Positions 45,191-56,819 of a stretch of 64,000 nt of DNA are shown here, piece after piece. Within the stretch, counting starts at the first letter, position 1; each line of letters opens with the position of its first letter. Under the pieces are notes generated by a model. That model had not been told where the DNA came from. It did not search any database and was given only the letters and a program-made list of their open reading frames with translations. Where the stretch lies: the NCBI GenBank assembly GCA_014529385.2, contig CM043960.1:75558410-75622409 (forward strand). The letters run 5' to 3'. Origin of the DNA: Adiantum capillus-veneris. Its lineage: Eukaryota > Streptophyta > Polypodiopsida > Polypodiales > Pteridaceae. Made by a program: the position numbers and the translations under genes.

Positions 45191-46830
45191 GAGGGAGGTA
45201 ACGAAGGATGAAGAGACAAACACTGATAGTACCTCTTCTACCACCAGTGAGTCAACTGAAAAATGTAGTGCTTATGCTTCAATCACACAAACACTAGCAA
45301 CACCTCTTCTACTACCAATGAGTCAATTGCAAAACGTAGTATTCCTCCTTCAATCACACAAGATGTGGATCAGCTAGTTGAAGAAATCGTATGCACGATG
45401 AATCAGACCTATAAACAAAACCCCAACCTGAGACCGCAGCAACCAGAAGTAGTCAATGCTCCAAGAGTGTTGAAGTGGTGCACCATTGAGCAGAAAATAC
45501 ATGAACCATGACACTAGTGATTGCTTCTATAATCATAATTACATGAGGAAAAGTCCATATGTGCTACCACCGGTACAAGAATTTCTACCACCTCTAAGGT
45601 ATCAAATCAGACCCAACAACACTATACAAGAAGGAGGAGACAAATCACAACAAGTGTTGGGATAACATCCACCTTTGCCTCATGACACTAGAGCCATTGT
45701 GCATTACACATAGCCAACAAAGTCACTCATAGCCCAACCGATGATGCCACCAATTGTTTAATATGAGGAACCAATAAAAAACCATGTGAGAGAGACTAAC
45801 AATGTAGCTTATGCCAGTGAGGAAAGTCCATTTTGGGTTAGTGTTGATGAAGCTATTGAACCTTCGTTTGTGACTCAAACTTCTAGAAATCAATTCACAA
45901 TGGATAAAAATACGCTCATGTTCAGAACAAACTAGAACTACAAGCCTCTAGGGGATATTTGCTTAGTGCAGGCTAGCCAATGGGGATGCAACTAGCAGCC
46001 CAACTAGAGGGTCCATGCTATGAATGTGGGGGCGACCATTGGATACAAGAGTGTCCACATAAAGGTTAGTGAACATTCTTTTTGGGATTTTGTGACAGGT
46101 GTGGGAGAGATCACTTGATTCAAAATTGTGTGAAGAATTCTGAACTGGGGAAGGCAATTGTCAATGTCATTGGAATTTTATTGTGCATAAGCGGATCCAA
46201 GTCTAAGCCAATAGTTCCAATCAAAGTGGTAACACAAAAAAATCAACCTGTAGTAGCAGAGGATTTGAAACTTGAATTAACCAAGTTTGAAAATGGGGTA
46301 GTTAGGACTCAAAGAAAATCATGGAAAGCTAAATGAGACGAATAAAAGCGAAGAGGCTAAAGGAAAAAATAGTTTTGGAAATGGAATTAAACCAAACAAA
46401 GGAACAACTTAGACGTGAACAAGACAGTAAGGAAAATGCAAAAGGGTCAGAAGAGTCAAAGACTGATTTTGGCCGATTGGTCTTAGTGGAAAAGGTGAGC
46501 GAGCATTTAGATGCTATGCTGCAAGCCTACGAGGCAAGATTAAAGAACAACCAAATTTTAAAACAAAGACTTTTGACCTATCCGCATCCTTAATTTGATA
46601 CCAAATGAATGGAGATGTGTAAAAAACTCATAGATACTACTCAAGCTCTGATACAGTCAAAAAGCTTAAAAACTCCTGAGCCTGTAATATATGAGTTGGA
46701 AATGGTAACACAGGAGTGCGTAAGAAAAAGAACATATGTGAAAAACTTAAAATCCAAGGATTCTGTGACCATCAAGGAAGGAATCATCTGCTCATACATT
46801 GCGCTAAGAATCCAGATAAAAAAATGAGAC
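45191..46830 (+). pseudogene. Element B gag tail with three zinc knuckles and a coiled-coil
   Basis: Two knuckles in one frame lie at 46016-46054 (CYECGGDHWIQEC) and 46091-46129 (CDRCGRDHLIQNC), separated by 12 codons with two stops. A third, at 46764-46802 in another frame, has lost its second Cys (CDHQGRNHLLIHC). All have three, not four, residues between the second Cys and His. Between the second and third, 46333-46593 is a Glu/Lys/Leu-rich coiled-coil-like frame. Bases 45191-45960 are low in recognisable signal. Knuckles bind nucleic acid. Confidence 0.7.
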
Positions 46831-47242
46831 CTGCGAAAGTGGACAAGGAAGAACCATGGACTACGAGGGTTGTCGCAAACACAACGGATGAGGCTAAATC
46901 CCTGGAGATGCAACCAATTCCTGAAGTAGACAAGCTACGGCCACAATCACTATGGGAGACAATCGTAAACAAAAAAAATGAAAGCGCCATATTGCTGTCA
47001 GCACCAATCTCTAAAATCAACATGGACCATGAGATCTATCCGGGAGATATTTAGTCATCGTATGGCGATGCATGAATGGAGATATCTATAAAGAGTAAAG
47101 ACGCAACCAAAAGAACTTTATCGTTCTTTATAGGGGAATATGAAACAAAATTTGAGATGCGAATTGTGCCATCACAATGGAATTCTATTCCATGAGTGAC
47201 GGATACAAAGAGCTTACATGATCTAATGTCTTCTCCTATAAG
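46831..47242 (+). other. Element B degraded linker between gag and protease
   Basis: Frames are open but broken (46716-47054 continues past the third knuckle). No domain recognised. Confidence 0.5.
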
Positions 47243-47870
47243 ATGTACAATCACTCTTGTAAAACTTCTAAAAATCAAACCATATTTGTGGGAGCAAATG
47301 AGCAAGAATCTGGAAAAGATGACCTCGTAGAAAAAATTAAGGAAACAATTCATCTTGAGAAACCCAAAGCAGAACCAGTCCCGGTGAATAAGGTGGGTGA
47401 TTATTATGAGGGAGAAGAAGGAAATACCACCTTACCTCTAGAATACAAGGGGGTAAAGACAATAGCGATACTTGACAGTGGGGTCGGGATAGCCATCGCT
47501 ACAAAAGGGATCTGGGAGAAATGGGGGAGACAAGTTCTCAAGAAAATGAGCATGATATTGCAACTAGCTGATGGGTATGTGGAGAAACCCTTAGGAATGT
47601 TGGAACAAATAATTGAATCGTCATGCGGGCCGGATAGAATACAAACATACATTTGTTGTAGTAGATTTTGGAAAAGGAAACAATTTTGAAGTTATTTTGG
47701 GGCGACCCTTTATGCATCAACTCAAGATGGTTCAAGATTGGGGCTATGACCATCTCTACTTAAGGCACAAGGGAATCATAACGAGGGTTAACACAAAGGA
47801 CCATAGTTATAGGGACGTAAACCAAACCTCACTAGAAGATTTTGTTGTCACTACGGATGCTGGAACATAG
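47243..47870 (+). pseudogene. Element B protease
   Basis: Acidic spacer then a retropepsin: the catalytic loop ILDSGVG is at about 47468-47488, then LQLADG, and in the next frame FGKGNNFEVILGRPFMHQLK (about 47665-47724) and WGYDHLYLRHKG. A one-base shift near 47640 separates the halves. The Asp and both flanking motifs are intact. Confidence 0.8.
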
Positions 47871-48663
47871 TTGCTTGCTTGGCTAGTGAAGGATGTGCAT
47901 ATTTGGATGTGCGGAGCATCGGAATGCGGGAGCCTGAGAAGGGAGGATTGCATCCTAGAGTTCCATGTAGAAAATACTTGTTACATGAATGAGCCATTTC
48001 CAAAGGAGTTGTTTGAACCTTTTGCATGGGAGAAAGTACTGGCAATGCTAGATGTCTATGTAAACAAAGTAACCACTATGACATTTTGCGACAAGGATGG
48101 TTACAACATAATGCCCTTTCAGATGGTAGTCGCTATCCTGAGCTCAAAAGATACACCTGAAAAAACCGAGACCTTAGAGACAATCAATTGCAAATGGATA
48201 GTGCATGAAGTTTTTGTACAAGATCTCCCACACGATATTGAAGATGAATACCATGATTCAAGGAGCGATGATTTAGGGAACGATACCTTGGACAAACTTT
48301 CAAGTGGCTCAGAAAAAAATTTTAACAAATGAAAGACAAGGCTAAAACACCAATGAGGATGTCAAAAACTAAACGCAAAAGTGAATACAAAAAGTTAAAA
48401 CAAACACTGAAGGAGGTTTGGACAACAGAAATGGAAAGTGAGGGCGACTCTAACTCAAAAAAATTTGATGCACCCTCTCATTACAAAAAATACACAATTC
48501 AAGAACGACGTATTGTGGTTGAGCAACCAATGCGAGAGCCAAGATAATCAGGAACATCATATGATGGGCTGAAAAATGCAGAGAGAATTGATCTGGTGGA
48601 ACTAGGGGAGAACCAAGACCAACTTACATAGCCACGGATCTCACGGAGGAAGAGGAATAGCTG
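47871..48663 (+). pseudogene. Element B protease-RT linker
   Basis: Open 47871-48332 (VHIWMCGASECGSL, EPFAWEKVLAMLDVYVNK) and 48329-48547, basic and Ser-rich. The first part is the region matched by the fragments in both block copies. No known fold; it is conserved between two element B copies, so it was coding. Confidence 0.65.
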
Positions 48664-49640
48664 TTGATAGCTACCCTCAAACAATATAGAGATGTGTTTG
48701 ATTGGTCATACAAAGATCTTAAGGGGGTAGATTCGAGCATATGCCAACAAATAATACCTCTCAAGAGTGATGCTGAACCGCACCAACAAAGATCCTACAC
48801 CTTTAATGAAACATTTGCAAGGAAAATCAAAGAAGAGACAAACAAGCTTAAAGAGGCAAAGTTTATCTATGAGATAGAACACATGGAGTGGGTGTCGCCA
48901 ATTGTAGTGGTGCCCAAAACAAATGGTAAATTACAAGTGTGCATAAATCTCAAACGTGTGAATGCGTCTATGATTAGAGACAACTATCCCTTGCCTATCA
49001 CAAACCATGTGATTAAAAGAGTACTAGAAAGGAAGCCTACAGCTTTCTCAATGGATTTTTGGGCTATAACCAGCTCACAATCAAGTTGGAGGATCAACAT
49101 ATAATAGCCTTTGCAACGGAATGGGGCATATTTGCATATCGAGTGATGCCACTTGGTTTAACCAATGCACCCACCACATTCCAAAGGTTGATGAGTCATG
49201 CATTCAAGGAGTATCTAAGACAATTCTTAGAGATTTATATGGATGACCTGTGTGTGCATTCTCTCCACAGAAATGAACATGTAGAACACCTAAAGAAGAT
49301 CTTTGAGAAATGCCAAACGTATCACATCTGCCTAAACTCTAAAAAATGTGTTTTCATGGTAAGACAAGGCTAGATTCTGGGGCATATTGTGTCCAAAGAT
49401 CACATTTCTACTGATCTTTAGAAGATACAAGTGATTGTTGCTCTCGAGACTCACCAAAGTTACAGAGGTACAAGATTTTATGGGCCATTGTGGCTATTAT
49501 CAAAGATTTATTTACATGGACATGGTCGTTGCAAAACCTCTCTACATAGTCATCACTAAGTTTGAATGGAATGAGGAATGTGAGAAAGTGTTTCAACAAT
49601 TGAAGCAAAGGCTTATTTCTAATCCAAATTTGAAAGCTCC
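48664..49640 (+). pseudogene. Element B reverse transcriptase
   Basis: Three frames: 48664-49104 (WVSPIVVVPKTNGKLQVCIN, RDNYPLPIT), 49059-49373 (GYNQLTIKLEDQHIIAFATE, MPLGLTNAPTTFQRLM, polymerase box IYMDDLCVHS) and 49435-49647 (MGHCGYYQRFIYMD, then FEWNEECEKVFQQLKQRL, the RT-RNase H connection). Two frameshifts, catalytic Asp residues intact. Confidence 0.85.
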
Positions 49641-50086
49641 TGACTAGAACAAGATTTTCCACGTCCATGTAGATGCGCTGACTTATGCTATTGGATGTTT
49701 CTTAGCTCAACTTGGAGAAAACAAAATGGATTTTCCAATCTGTTACTCCAGTACACAGCTCAACATTACGGAATGGAATTACACGACCACAAAAAGAGAG
49801 GGCTTGTGAATGATCTATTATGTGAAAAAGTTTAGACATTACCTTCTTGCAAATAAGTTTATATTCTTTGTGGATCATCAGGTGCTATTGTATTTAGTAA
49901 ACAAACCATGCAATACGGGATGCATAGTTTGATGATTCATAATATTTTTGGAATTTGATTTCATCATAGTAGTCAAGAAAGGGACCACACATTAGAGGGC
50001 AGACCATTTATCACAAATGATACATGAGGAAGCACCATTAGTGATTGAGGATGATTTTATCCGACTCTTATCTCTTCAATATCTAG
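49641..50086 (+). pseudogene. Element B RNase H
   Basis: HVHVDALTYAIGCFLAQLGE (first Asp), TTTKREGL (Glu), KKFRHYLLANKFIFFVDHQ (third acidic residue) and NKPCNTG. It degrades the RNA strand during copying. Stops after REGL and near TGCIV. No second RNase H follows, unlike element A. Confidence 0.8.
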
Positions 50087-51640
50087 ATGGTATCGAGGTG
50101 GAGCAAATATGGTATACCATTGATCACCATTGGTTCTCTACGGATTCAGAGACAACCATCAACCATTAAACAATCTTGCTCCTTACTGGTGCTAATAGCC
50201 GAACGGTTATATAAGCTGGGGAACGATGGTATAATTAGGTTATGCATTTACACATCAGAGAAAGAAATGTATCTTAAGCAAGTTAATGTATAAACTATAG
50301 GTATTCACAATGCCAAAACACAAACATACGAAAGACTGATGCTACTTGGGGTGTATTGGCCTCACATGCAGAACAACATCCATAACTATGTTAGTTCATG
50401 TGATGCTTGTGCAATCTGAAAGCCAATCAAGCATGCTACACTGTTCTGGGTAGCAGAAGCACCCAAGTAGGGAAAGTACATTGTGGATTATATAGAGCAA
50501 GGAGTCCTGCTACCAAACTTGAGCAGAACCAGACTATGCTCAACAAGAAGCAAAAAACTATGTTATTGTAGAAATTACCTTTATCAAAGAGGGACATATG
50601 ACAATTTGAGAGTTTGTGTAGTAGAGCATGAATTTTTTCCAATACTTGAACAAGCACACACCGGTCTAGCCGAAGGACACTTTTCAACTGACAAAACCGC
50701 AAAAGCGATACTCCTTGTAGGAATATGGTGGCCTACTTTGTTAATGGATGTAGAACACTATGTGAAACAATGTGATGCTTGCCAACAAACTAAAGTATTA
50801 ATGCGACATGATAACATGCCGCTACAACCAATGATGGGAGCACGAGCTTTTTTATAATGGGGAATAGACTTTGTTGGGCCTATCTCACCACCACTGGCAC
50901 ATTGAATGCATTCTCAATACATTATAGTGACCACATATTATTTGACCAAATGGGTAGAGGCCAGGGCAACACAAAAAAATGATGCCGAACCACAACGCAG
51001 TTCTTGTATGAGAACATTTTCACGAGATATGGCCTTTCAATTGAAATCGTGAGCGATCAAGGAACTCATTTTCTCAATGACATGATTAATTATCTGTTGC
51101 ATGAGTTTAAGGTGCTTCATTCTAAATTAGCTCCATACCACCCTGAAGCAACCGGGAAAGATGAGAGCACAAACAAAATTTTATGCACAGTGCTCACAAA
51201 AAATGTCAATGAATCTAGAATGGATTGGGAGCAGATAATTGCCATACTGCCTGTCGAGTTCTTAATTCCTACACTACGTGTACCATAAAACTTAGGATGG
51301 ATGCAGCACGAGTTGTCTGGTAGAGTGGACGAACTAATACAATTGGACAAAATATGACTCAAATCAGTCACAACTATGTATGCACTCAAAGGACAAATGA
51401 AACAATTCCATGACCAACATGTAATAAACATGGAATTCCAAAAGGGGGATTATGTTTTAGTCTGCACCCTTAAGCAACATTCCAAGAAACTCAAAAAGCG
51501 GGGCAACAGCCTATTTGTGATCAAAGTGGTGCCGTCCAAATTGCAACATTAGAGGGAGAGGTAATGTCTAACAGGATAAATGGATGCAGATTGATGAAGT
51601 ATCATCAACCTCTTTTTGCAAAAATGTTAAAGAAGATACA
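50087..51640 (+). pseudogene. Element B integrase with two zinc-binding modules
   Basis: A first H2C2-like module at about 50200-50420 (LYKLGNDGIIRLCI, IGIHNAKTQTYERLMLLGVYWP, CDACAI; its first His is lost) is followed by a full one at about 50590-50790 (AHTGLAEGHFSTDKTAKAI, GIWWPTLLMDVEHYV, CDACQQTK). The core has WGIDFVGP (Asp 50867), SDQGTHF (Asp 51055) and ESTNKIL (Glu 51163), second Asp to Glu 35 residues apart. The tail (KGDYVLVCTLKQHSK, NGCRLMKYHQP) ends near 51640. Stops and at least one indel are present. Confidence 0.8.
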
Positions 51641-51787
51641 TTGAGCTAAGAAATGGTAGCAGAAGGCTCAAGAAATCAAGATTAAGCTTATGAGGAAGCT
51701 CAATTGCAATTTTTAAAGTGCAAGGAACAACATCAACCATCACCTCCTATTATAGTAGTTTAGGTAGAGCAAAATTAGCTAGGAAGA
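51641..51787 (+). other. Spacer between integrase and the 3' frame
   Basis: Short, with a Pro-rich reading (HQPSPPIIVV) in the frame of the downstream retropepsin-like sequence, interrupted by two TAG codons. Confidence 0.4.
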
Positions 51788-52122
51788 ATGGATGTTCGAA
51801 TCAATGTCCTGCTAGCAGATGGCACAACTGAAAGAGAACTTGTGGACAATGGAGCACGTGTCAATGCTATGCAATATTCAACCTACCTGAAACTATCGGA
51901 GTCTATGACTAAAACAACTCAAATTGAGCTAAAACCGGCTAGTAGAAAACCATGGTTAGTTTGGAACAAGCCAATATCTCAATTAACATAGATGGTAACC
52001 ATTGCCCACATCGGTTCCACACCATGGCAGATACAGATCTCAACAAGAAAATCATTTTGGGAGTTTCATGGATGCAAACTTACAAGGTTGTTCTAGATTG
52101 GCCATTTGTAGAGCAATTTTGA
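51788..52122 (+). pseudogene. Retropepsin-like frame downstream of element B integrase
   Basis: Frame 1 from 51788 reads MDVRINVLLADGTTEREL then VDNGARVNAM, like a retropepsin N-half whose catalytic loop is D-N-G-A (Asp at 51845). After one frameshift near 51955, frame 3 reads SLEQANISINIDG, KKIILGVSWMQTYKVVLDWP (from 52045) and ends at TGA 52120-52122. ILGVSW plus VVLDWP parallels ILGRPF plus MVQDWG of the regular protease; Asp to ILG is 70 codons here against about 75 there. A second protease-like domain after integrase is not part of standard Ty3 organisation. It could instead be the start of another, truncated element. Confidence 0.6.
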
Positions 52123-52250
52123 ATAGCATGTTGCTTTTTTTCATTACAAACTCAGCAAACAACAATAAGCTTAAGGTGATCCCGTTTCCAAAAAAATCTA
52201 GTGGAAAAGACACCAATAGAGTAACTGTCAATATTCAGTTCAATGGATAG

Positions 52251-53310
52251 TTAGTTAGTGCGTTTAGTGAAGGAAATACCATTGACAGTGTCTTGTTCTA
52301 GAAAGGTGGGTTCAATCGCTAGACAAGGAGGATACATATCCACCAACACCTGTTGGGCAAAGTTGGGATGATTGATACTTAATATGTCATCCATAAATTT
52401 AAAAGTGCGATTACACTTTATAAGCAAAGATAGCCCATCCTCATGGGAAGTATGCCTAATAATCCATTTATATTCAAAATATAGCAAATAAAGGCTACAC
52501 ATAGCAGGAGAACAGGAGAATCCCATAGGAATGCCACGCGTTGGATGAAAGCAACAATTACCAAGTACAATATAGCAGTGGTTAAGAACCCATTAAATGA
52601 CAATTTGAAACTGCATACTATTCATGTGAAGAGGAGAGGCCTTGCTTACTTTCTTTACCCACCTAGCTGTCTTAACAAAGGACATGCCAGAAAACCCTTC
52701 TTTGGCTTTATTGGAGAAGGCCAAGTCTATGAGAAAATTCAATATATTTATGAGACCATATTCACCTACTAGAGGGATATTTTCGTAGCATTGGGTAATA
52801 TCAGCTGTATATACTGAATAAATGGCAAATGGGAGGTTTAAGATTACATTAGACACGTTACCAATCACCCAAAAAAGTTGGATGTCCACCTTTGAGAAGC
52901 GCCTAGAACATCTTCCCTTTTAATAGCACATATGTTTTGGAGCTCATCACATATCAAATTCAGTCCTTTAGTAACATGTTTCATAATATTGGAGAAAAGG
53001 CAATTGGAAGCATTTGAGATCCATCGAAATTTACTTTTATGACTTTTAAAAGTTGGAAATAGGATGGGAAGTTTAGTGTTATCCCCCTAAAACCCTAATT
53101 CAGTCATACTTTTGCATGTCCTCTGGGTAATAATATCCAGGTTTTCTTCAATGTAGTAGAAGTCACGACCTTTGAGGTGGTTTTCAATCGGTTCAAAAGC
53201 AAGCTTTTTGCAGATGACAGATGCCATAGAGTGATAACCATCTTGTAAAGTAAATGGTTCCTCAAAGGGAGCAACGAGGACACCGTCATTGCCACCCCTT
53301 GAGTAAAGTG
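52251..53310 (-). pseudogene. Penelope-type reverse transcriptase fragment
   Basis: Read from right to left: FYYIEENLDIITQRTCKSM; LPILFPTFKSHKSKFRWISN (the K-x-H-K...R element of Penelope RTs); VYTADITQCYENIPL (motif A Asp, about 52772-52815); IPMGFSCSPAMCSLYLLYFE (motif B); FKFMDDILSINHP (motif C, 52381-52400); MYPPCLAIEPTFLEQD. Motif spacing and absence of gypsy or copia signatures point to a Penelope-like element. No GIY-YIG endonuclease is visible on either side, so it is a fragment with two or three frameshifts. Group II intron or other non-LTR RTs are less likely. Confidence 0.55.
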
Positions 53311-53659
53311 GAACTCAATGTGTGCTAGAGAGAGAGGGAGACACCATCTTCAAAAATTTCCAAAAATGGGGACCCAAAGTGGACCAATTGAGTGAAAGCT
53401 TCCAAGATGTGAAGGCCCCGCCCAAAAAAACGTTTTTTTAAAGGGAGGGATTTCTTTTTGCAATCAAAGAAGAGCTCTATGGGAGAGAGAGAGAGAGAGA
53501 GAAGCAAAGCCAACGGTGTGTCCTTCGGAAATTGAAAGCTCGGTAGAGTGATGAGAGGAGAGAAAGAGCCACAAGCTCGGCTATATATGCCTTGTACACT
53601 GTTATTTGATCAAGGAGAAGCATTGTTGGCACCATTTTGTATCATTCACACTTCCCCCC
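53311..53659. other. Gene-free stretch
   Basis: Short GA runs, a perfect A7-CG-T7 palindrome at 53424-53439 and a TATATAT run near 53583. No protein. Confidence 0.5.
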
Positions 53660-53742
53660 TGTTAGAAAGAGGACGTAGTTGAATAGATAGTAGAGTAGCT
53701 TACTTAATGAAGAGAGACAAATTTTCACACATGAGAGATTAG

Positions 53743-53827
<85 letters not shown>

Positions 53828-54467
53828 ACATGATATACGTGGTTCACCCAATGTGGGCTATATCCACGGGAAAGCAACCACTCAATGGATTTGATACTTC
53901 AAACAAGAAGTAGGTTACAAAGGGATTATACCCTTAATAGATATCCCATCTTGCTTCACTCTCACCACGTCACAGCCACCTTGTTACATCAACTTCACAA
54001 TGCATCACAATGATCCACCTCTTCAATCCATTTTTGTGTCTAGAAAAGGCCTTCTTTTATAGGCCAGAAGGGCTGCCCTCTCTCATGAGAGGCAACCGTG
54101 TGTAGCCACCCTTGTGTAGACAAGTCTAAGTTGGATTCTCCCATGTGCCCATGTGTGGCCGCCCTTGAGAAGACAAGTCCGATTTGAAATCGTCCAACTG
54201 GCCATTGACCACCGGCCAACCGGCCATTGACTATTGAAAACCAACCAATTGACCGACCGTTTTCTGACCACTTTTTGGCCGCATCCAACCATAATATTCC
54301 GACAAAAAGGAATATGTTGGCAAAACTCAAACTGGCCGTGGAAATTTTGGTTTTTCGGCAGGTAATCTTTCTTCTCGCATGATGGATTCTCCTCATAACG
54401 AGGGCCTTACATATGTGCATTTTAATACTAAAAATTACAAGGGGTAAATTAGGCTCCATACTTAACA
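53660..54467 (-). repeat. Probable 3' LTR of a minus-strand LTR retrotransposon (copia-like)
   Basis: Plus-strand ends TGTTAGAAAG (53660) and CTTAACA (54467) are the expected TG...CA, and a pyrimidine tract follows immediately (54468-54481), the complement of a polypurine tract. A minus-strand TATA box (CCTATAAAAG, 54054-54066) and the motif CGTGGTTCACCC...TCCACGG (53840-53868) resemble plant copia LTR transcript regions. The (GA)n tract lies inside. No coding interior is recognisable to the right and no partner LTR is present. Confidence 0.5.
53746..53826. repeat. (GA)n microsatellite, 81 bp
   Basis: Pure dinucleotide repeat inside the putative LTR, about 230 bases downstream of its minus-strand TATA box. 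Confidence 0.96.
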
Positions 54468-54481
54468 CCCCCTTCTTTTCC
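54468..54481 (-). promoter_or_regulatory. Polypurine tract (minus strand)
   Basis: CCCCCTTCTTTTCC on the plus strand, so GGAAAAGAAGGGGG on the minus strand, directly abutting the LTR end. It would prime second-strand synthesis. Confidence 0.55.
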
Positions 54482-55389
54482 AACCTATCTTGAGCAATCC
54501 GCAGTGTTGTATGCGTGTGTGGGTGTATGCTGAACTGAGGGTGTTATGTTACAAAGAGGGTGAGAGAGAAGTTTTGTGTGTGCAAAGCATTGTGGAATGA
54601 GCGTTGTGGGATGAATGCACTCAAATACGGTGCTACATAGGGTGTGTGATTTTGTGAATTGTGTTAGCAATACCAGGTAGGTGTAAGTTGTATTTTTTGA
54701 AGGTGAACTCGAGAGGATAGGGGTGTTGTGAATACCCTGAGCTATATAGGGGCATTTTTGTGTGTGCTGGGTGTGTTCCCCATTCCCCTCTCCAACTTCC
54801 AATTTAACCCACTTACATGGGACGAAGCTACCTTCTAGTTGTTATTTTATATCTATCATGGAAGTGTAATACGGCAAAGGTGCTCCTCTCCCGCATGGTC
54901 CCCCCTTGGATATAGAGACTACTACTGAGAGGCGGAGGTGCAAAATGGACATTGATGGCCTCATCACCAAGACTATGCACAATGATGTCATCATGGGGAA
55001 TACACAATAGGGGCACTATCTAGCTTGGGATGCATTTAGGATGCAGATCAAATATCCAAGATGATGAAAATGACACACTGTCTAGTTGATCCAAAAAGAA
55101 AACAAGTTATGATACATGAAGTAGGAGGAGCACACTCAAAACTATGATAAGGGTGGAACATGTGAGTGGTCTATATTGCAGATTGTTGAGAGGAACATAT
55201 GGATAGTGGTGGCATTGTGGCATGAGAAACTTGACAAACTCAAACAGAGTGGCATGCTAAAACACTGCTAGCAAGATTATCCGCAAATGGAGAGCTAGGG
55301 AGAGAAAGAGAATCAACACAAATCATGAGAAGATCAAAATCATTTCATAATGATTCTTACAATGGTGACCATGAGATGACACCAACATC

Positions 55390-55390
<1 letters not shown>

Positions 55391-55469
<79 letters not shown>
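55391..55469. repeat. (AG)n microsatellite, 79 bp
   Basis: Pure repeat about 420 bases downstream of the minus-strand TATA-like box at 55889. Confidence 0.97.
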
Positions 55470-55471
<2 letters not shown>

Positions 55472-55888
55472 ATGATGTGAGACATGCAAGATGGAGTGAT
55501 GACCGCCATATGGTGCATGGAAATCTCCAAAGTTAGTAGGTTAGTGGATTAGAGGTAAGATTAGTACAAGAAACATCATGGTGATGGGGATGTCAGTAGC
55601 AAGGTGAGCGATGACGATTGCTAGAAGTGCCTAACAGTAGAACGGAGTCAACCTCTACTATCCTAGAGTGCTCATGGTGCCTTCAAGTGCTTTCCTAATA
55701 TCCTAGTGCATGATTTCTTTATGAGTACACGTGGATAGTGGTCGTGAATCCCACTGTGTTTCCATGCTATCTCTCTTGTATCGCATGTCTTGCATCGTGT
55801 CATTGCGTTGGTGTGCTCTTTGGTGATGTCTCTCTCTGAGAGTGATTGTGTGATGATAATGATGTTCGAAGAGTGACCTCTAACCCTC

Positions 55889-55899
55889 CTTATATAGGT
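55889..55899 (-). promoter_or_regulatory. TATA box of a minus-strand LTR
   Basis: CCTATATAAG on the minus strand, in a GC-rich context, with a CA/ACC-rich downstream region as in the LTR at 62 kb. Confidence 0.5.
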
Positions 55900-56700
55900 G
55901 GAGAGGAGGAATCTCTTATAAGTTTTAATCGCCAGACAAAGAGGGCCATGGCACATGGACCGATCCACTAGAAAGATCATTGCTCTTGCGTTATTTAAGG
56001 ATGATATGCAAGCTAGATGTCCCTCTAGCCAGTGGATATCCACCATCGCTAGAGGGAGGAAACGAATATACAATTAAATTTGGTTTCAAATTACAAGAAA
56101 AAATGCAGGTAGTCATAGATACGATAGAAGAAAAATTTACAAGTGATCGTGCCATCAAAATCAACACCCACGGCTTGTGCAAGATGGTCCCGACGTGCCC
56201 ATTGATGCTCAATTTTGGTGAGTGATTCTTGTTTGAATATGTCTCTAGATTCATCATGTTGTCTGTAGTTGTCGTTGACTATTTTGGTTGCTTTTGTCAT
56301 GGTCCCCGGTCTTCTTGTCAAGACCCCTTTCAAGGAGTGCGATGCATGCCAATGTGTACAAATATATGAGCGATGGTGGCTGAAAATTGGTTTTTTCCAG
56401 CTTCTGGGTTGATCCAAGAAGTTTTTGGAGGTGATTATGCGAGGGAAAATGATTGTGTGTGTGTAGGTGGTGTGTTTGCACGTGTATGCAAGTGTGTGTG
56501 GTTGAAAATCAGCTTATGGCTGATCAGAGATGGAGGGAAACACGGGAGAGAGAGAGAGAGTGGGTAATTGTGCCTGAGAAAGAGGGAGAGACAAATTGCC
56601 ATTGAGGGAGTAGATCTAGGAGAGCAAGGTCTGCCTATATTTGTGTATGTGTGTGCGCAAGTGTGTATGTGAGAAGAAGAAAAGAGAGAACCATTGATTT

Positions 56701-56819
<119 letters not shown>

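Larger units (their letters stand above)
41271..52250 (+). mobile_element. Element B: long Ty3/gypsy element interior, 3' LTR missing
   Basis: Leader, gag, protease, RT, RNase H and integrase follow the LTR at 39624-41251 in the normal Ty3 order. No chromodomain and no second RNase H are visible. The tRNA-Asp-type primer site suits the Athila/Tat branch. Many stops and frameshifts make it inactive. A 1.3 kb piggyBac-like insertion splits gag, and an extra retropepsin-like frame follows integrase. The element should end in an LTR like 39624-41251, but the sequence changes to minus-strand RT at about 52250, so the 3' end is lost. Confidence 0.8.

Noticed and set aside
53085-53100. Telomere-like CCCTAAAACCCTAA
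   Set aside because: Only one imperfect unit; it falls within the Penelope-type RT frame.
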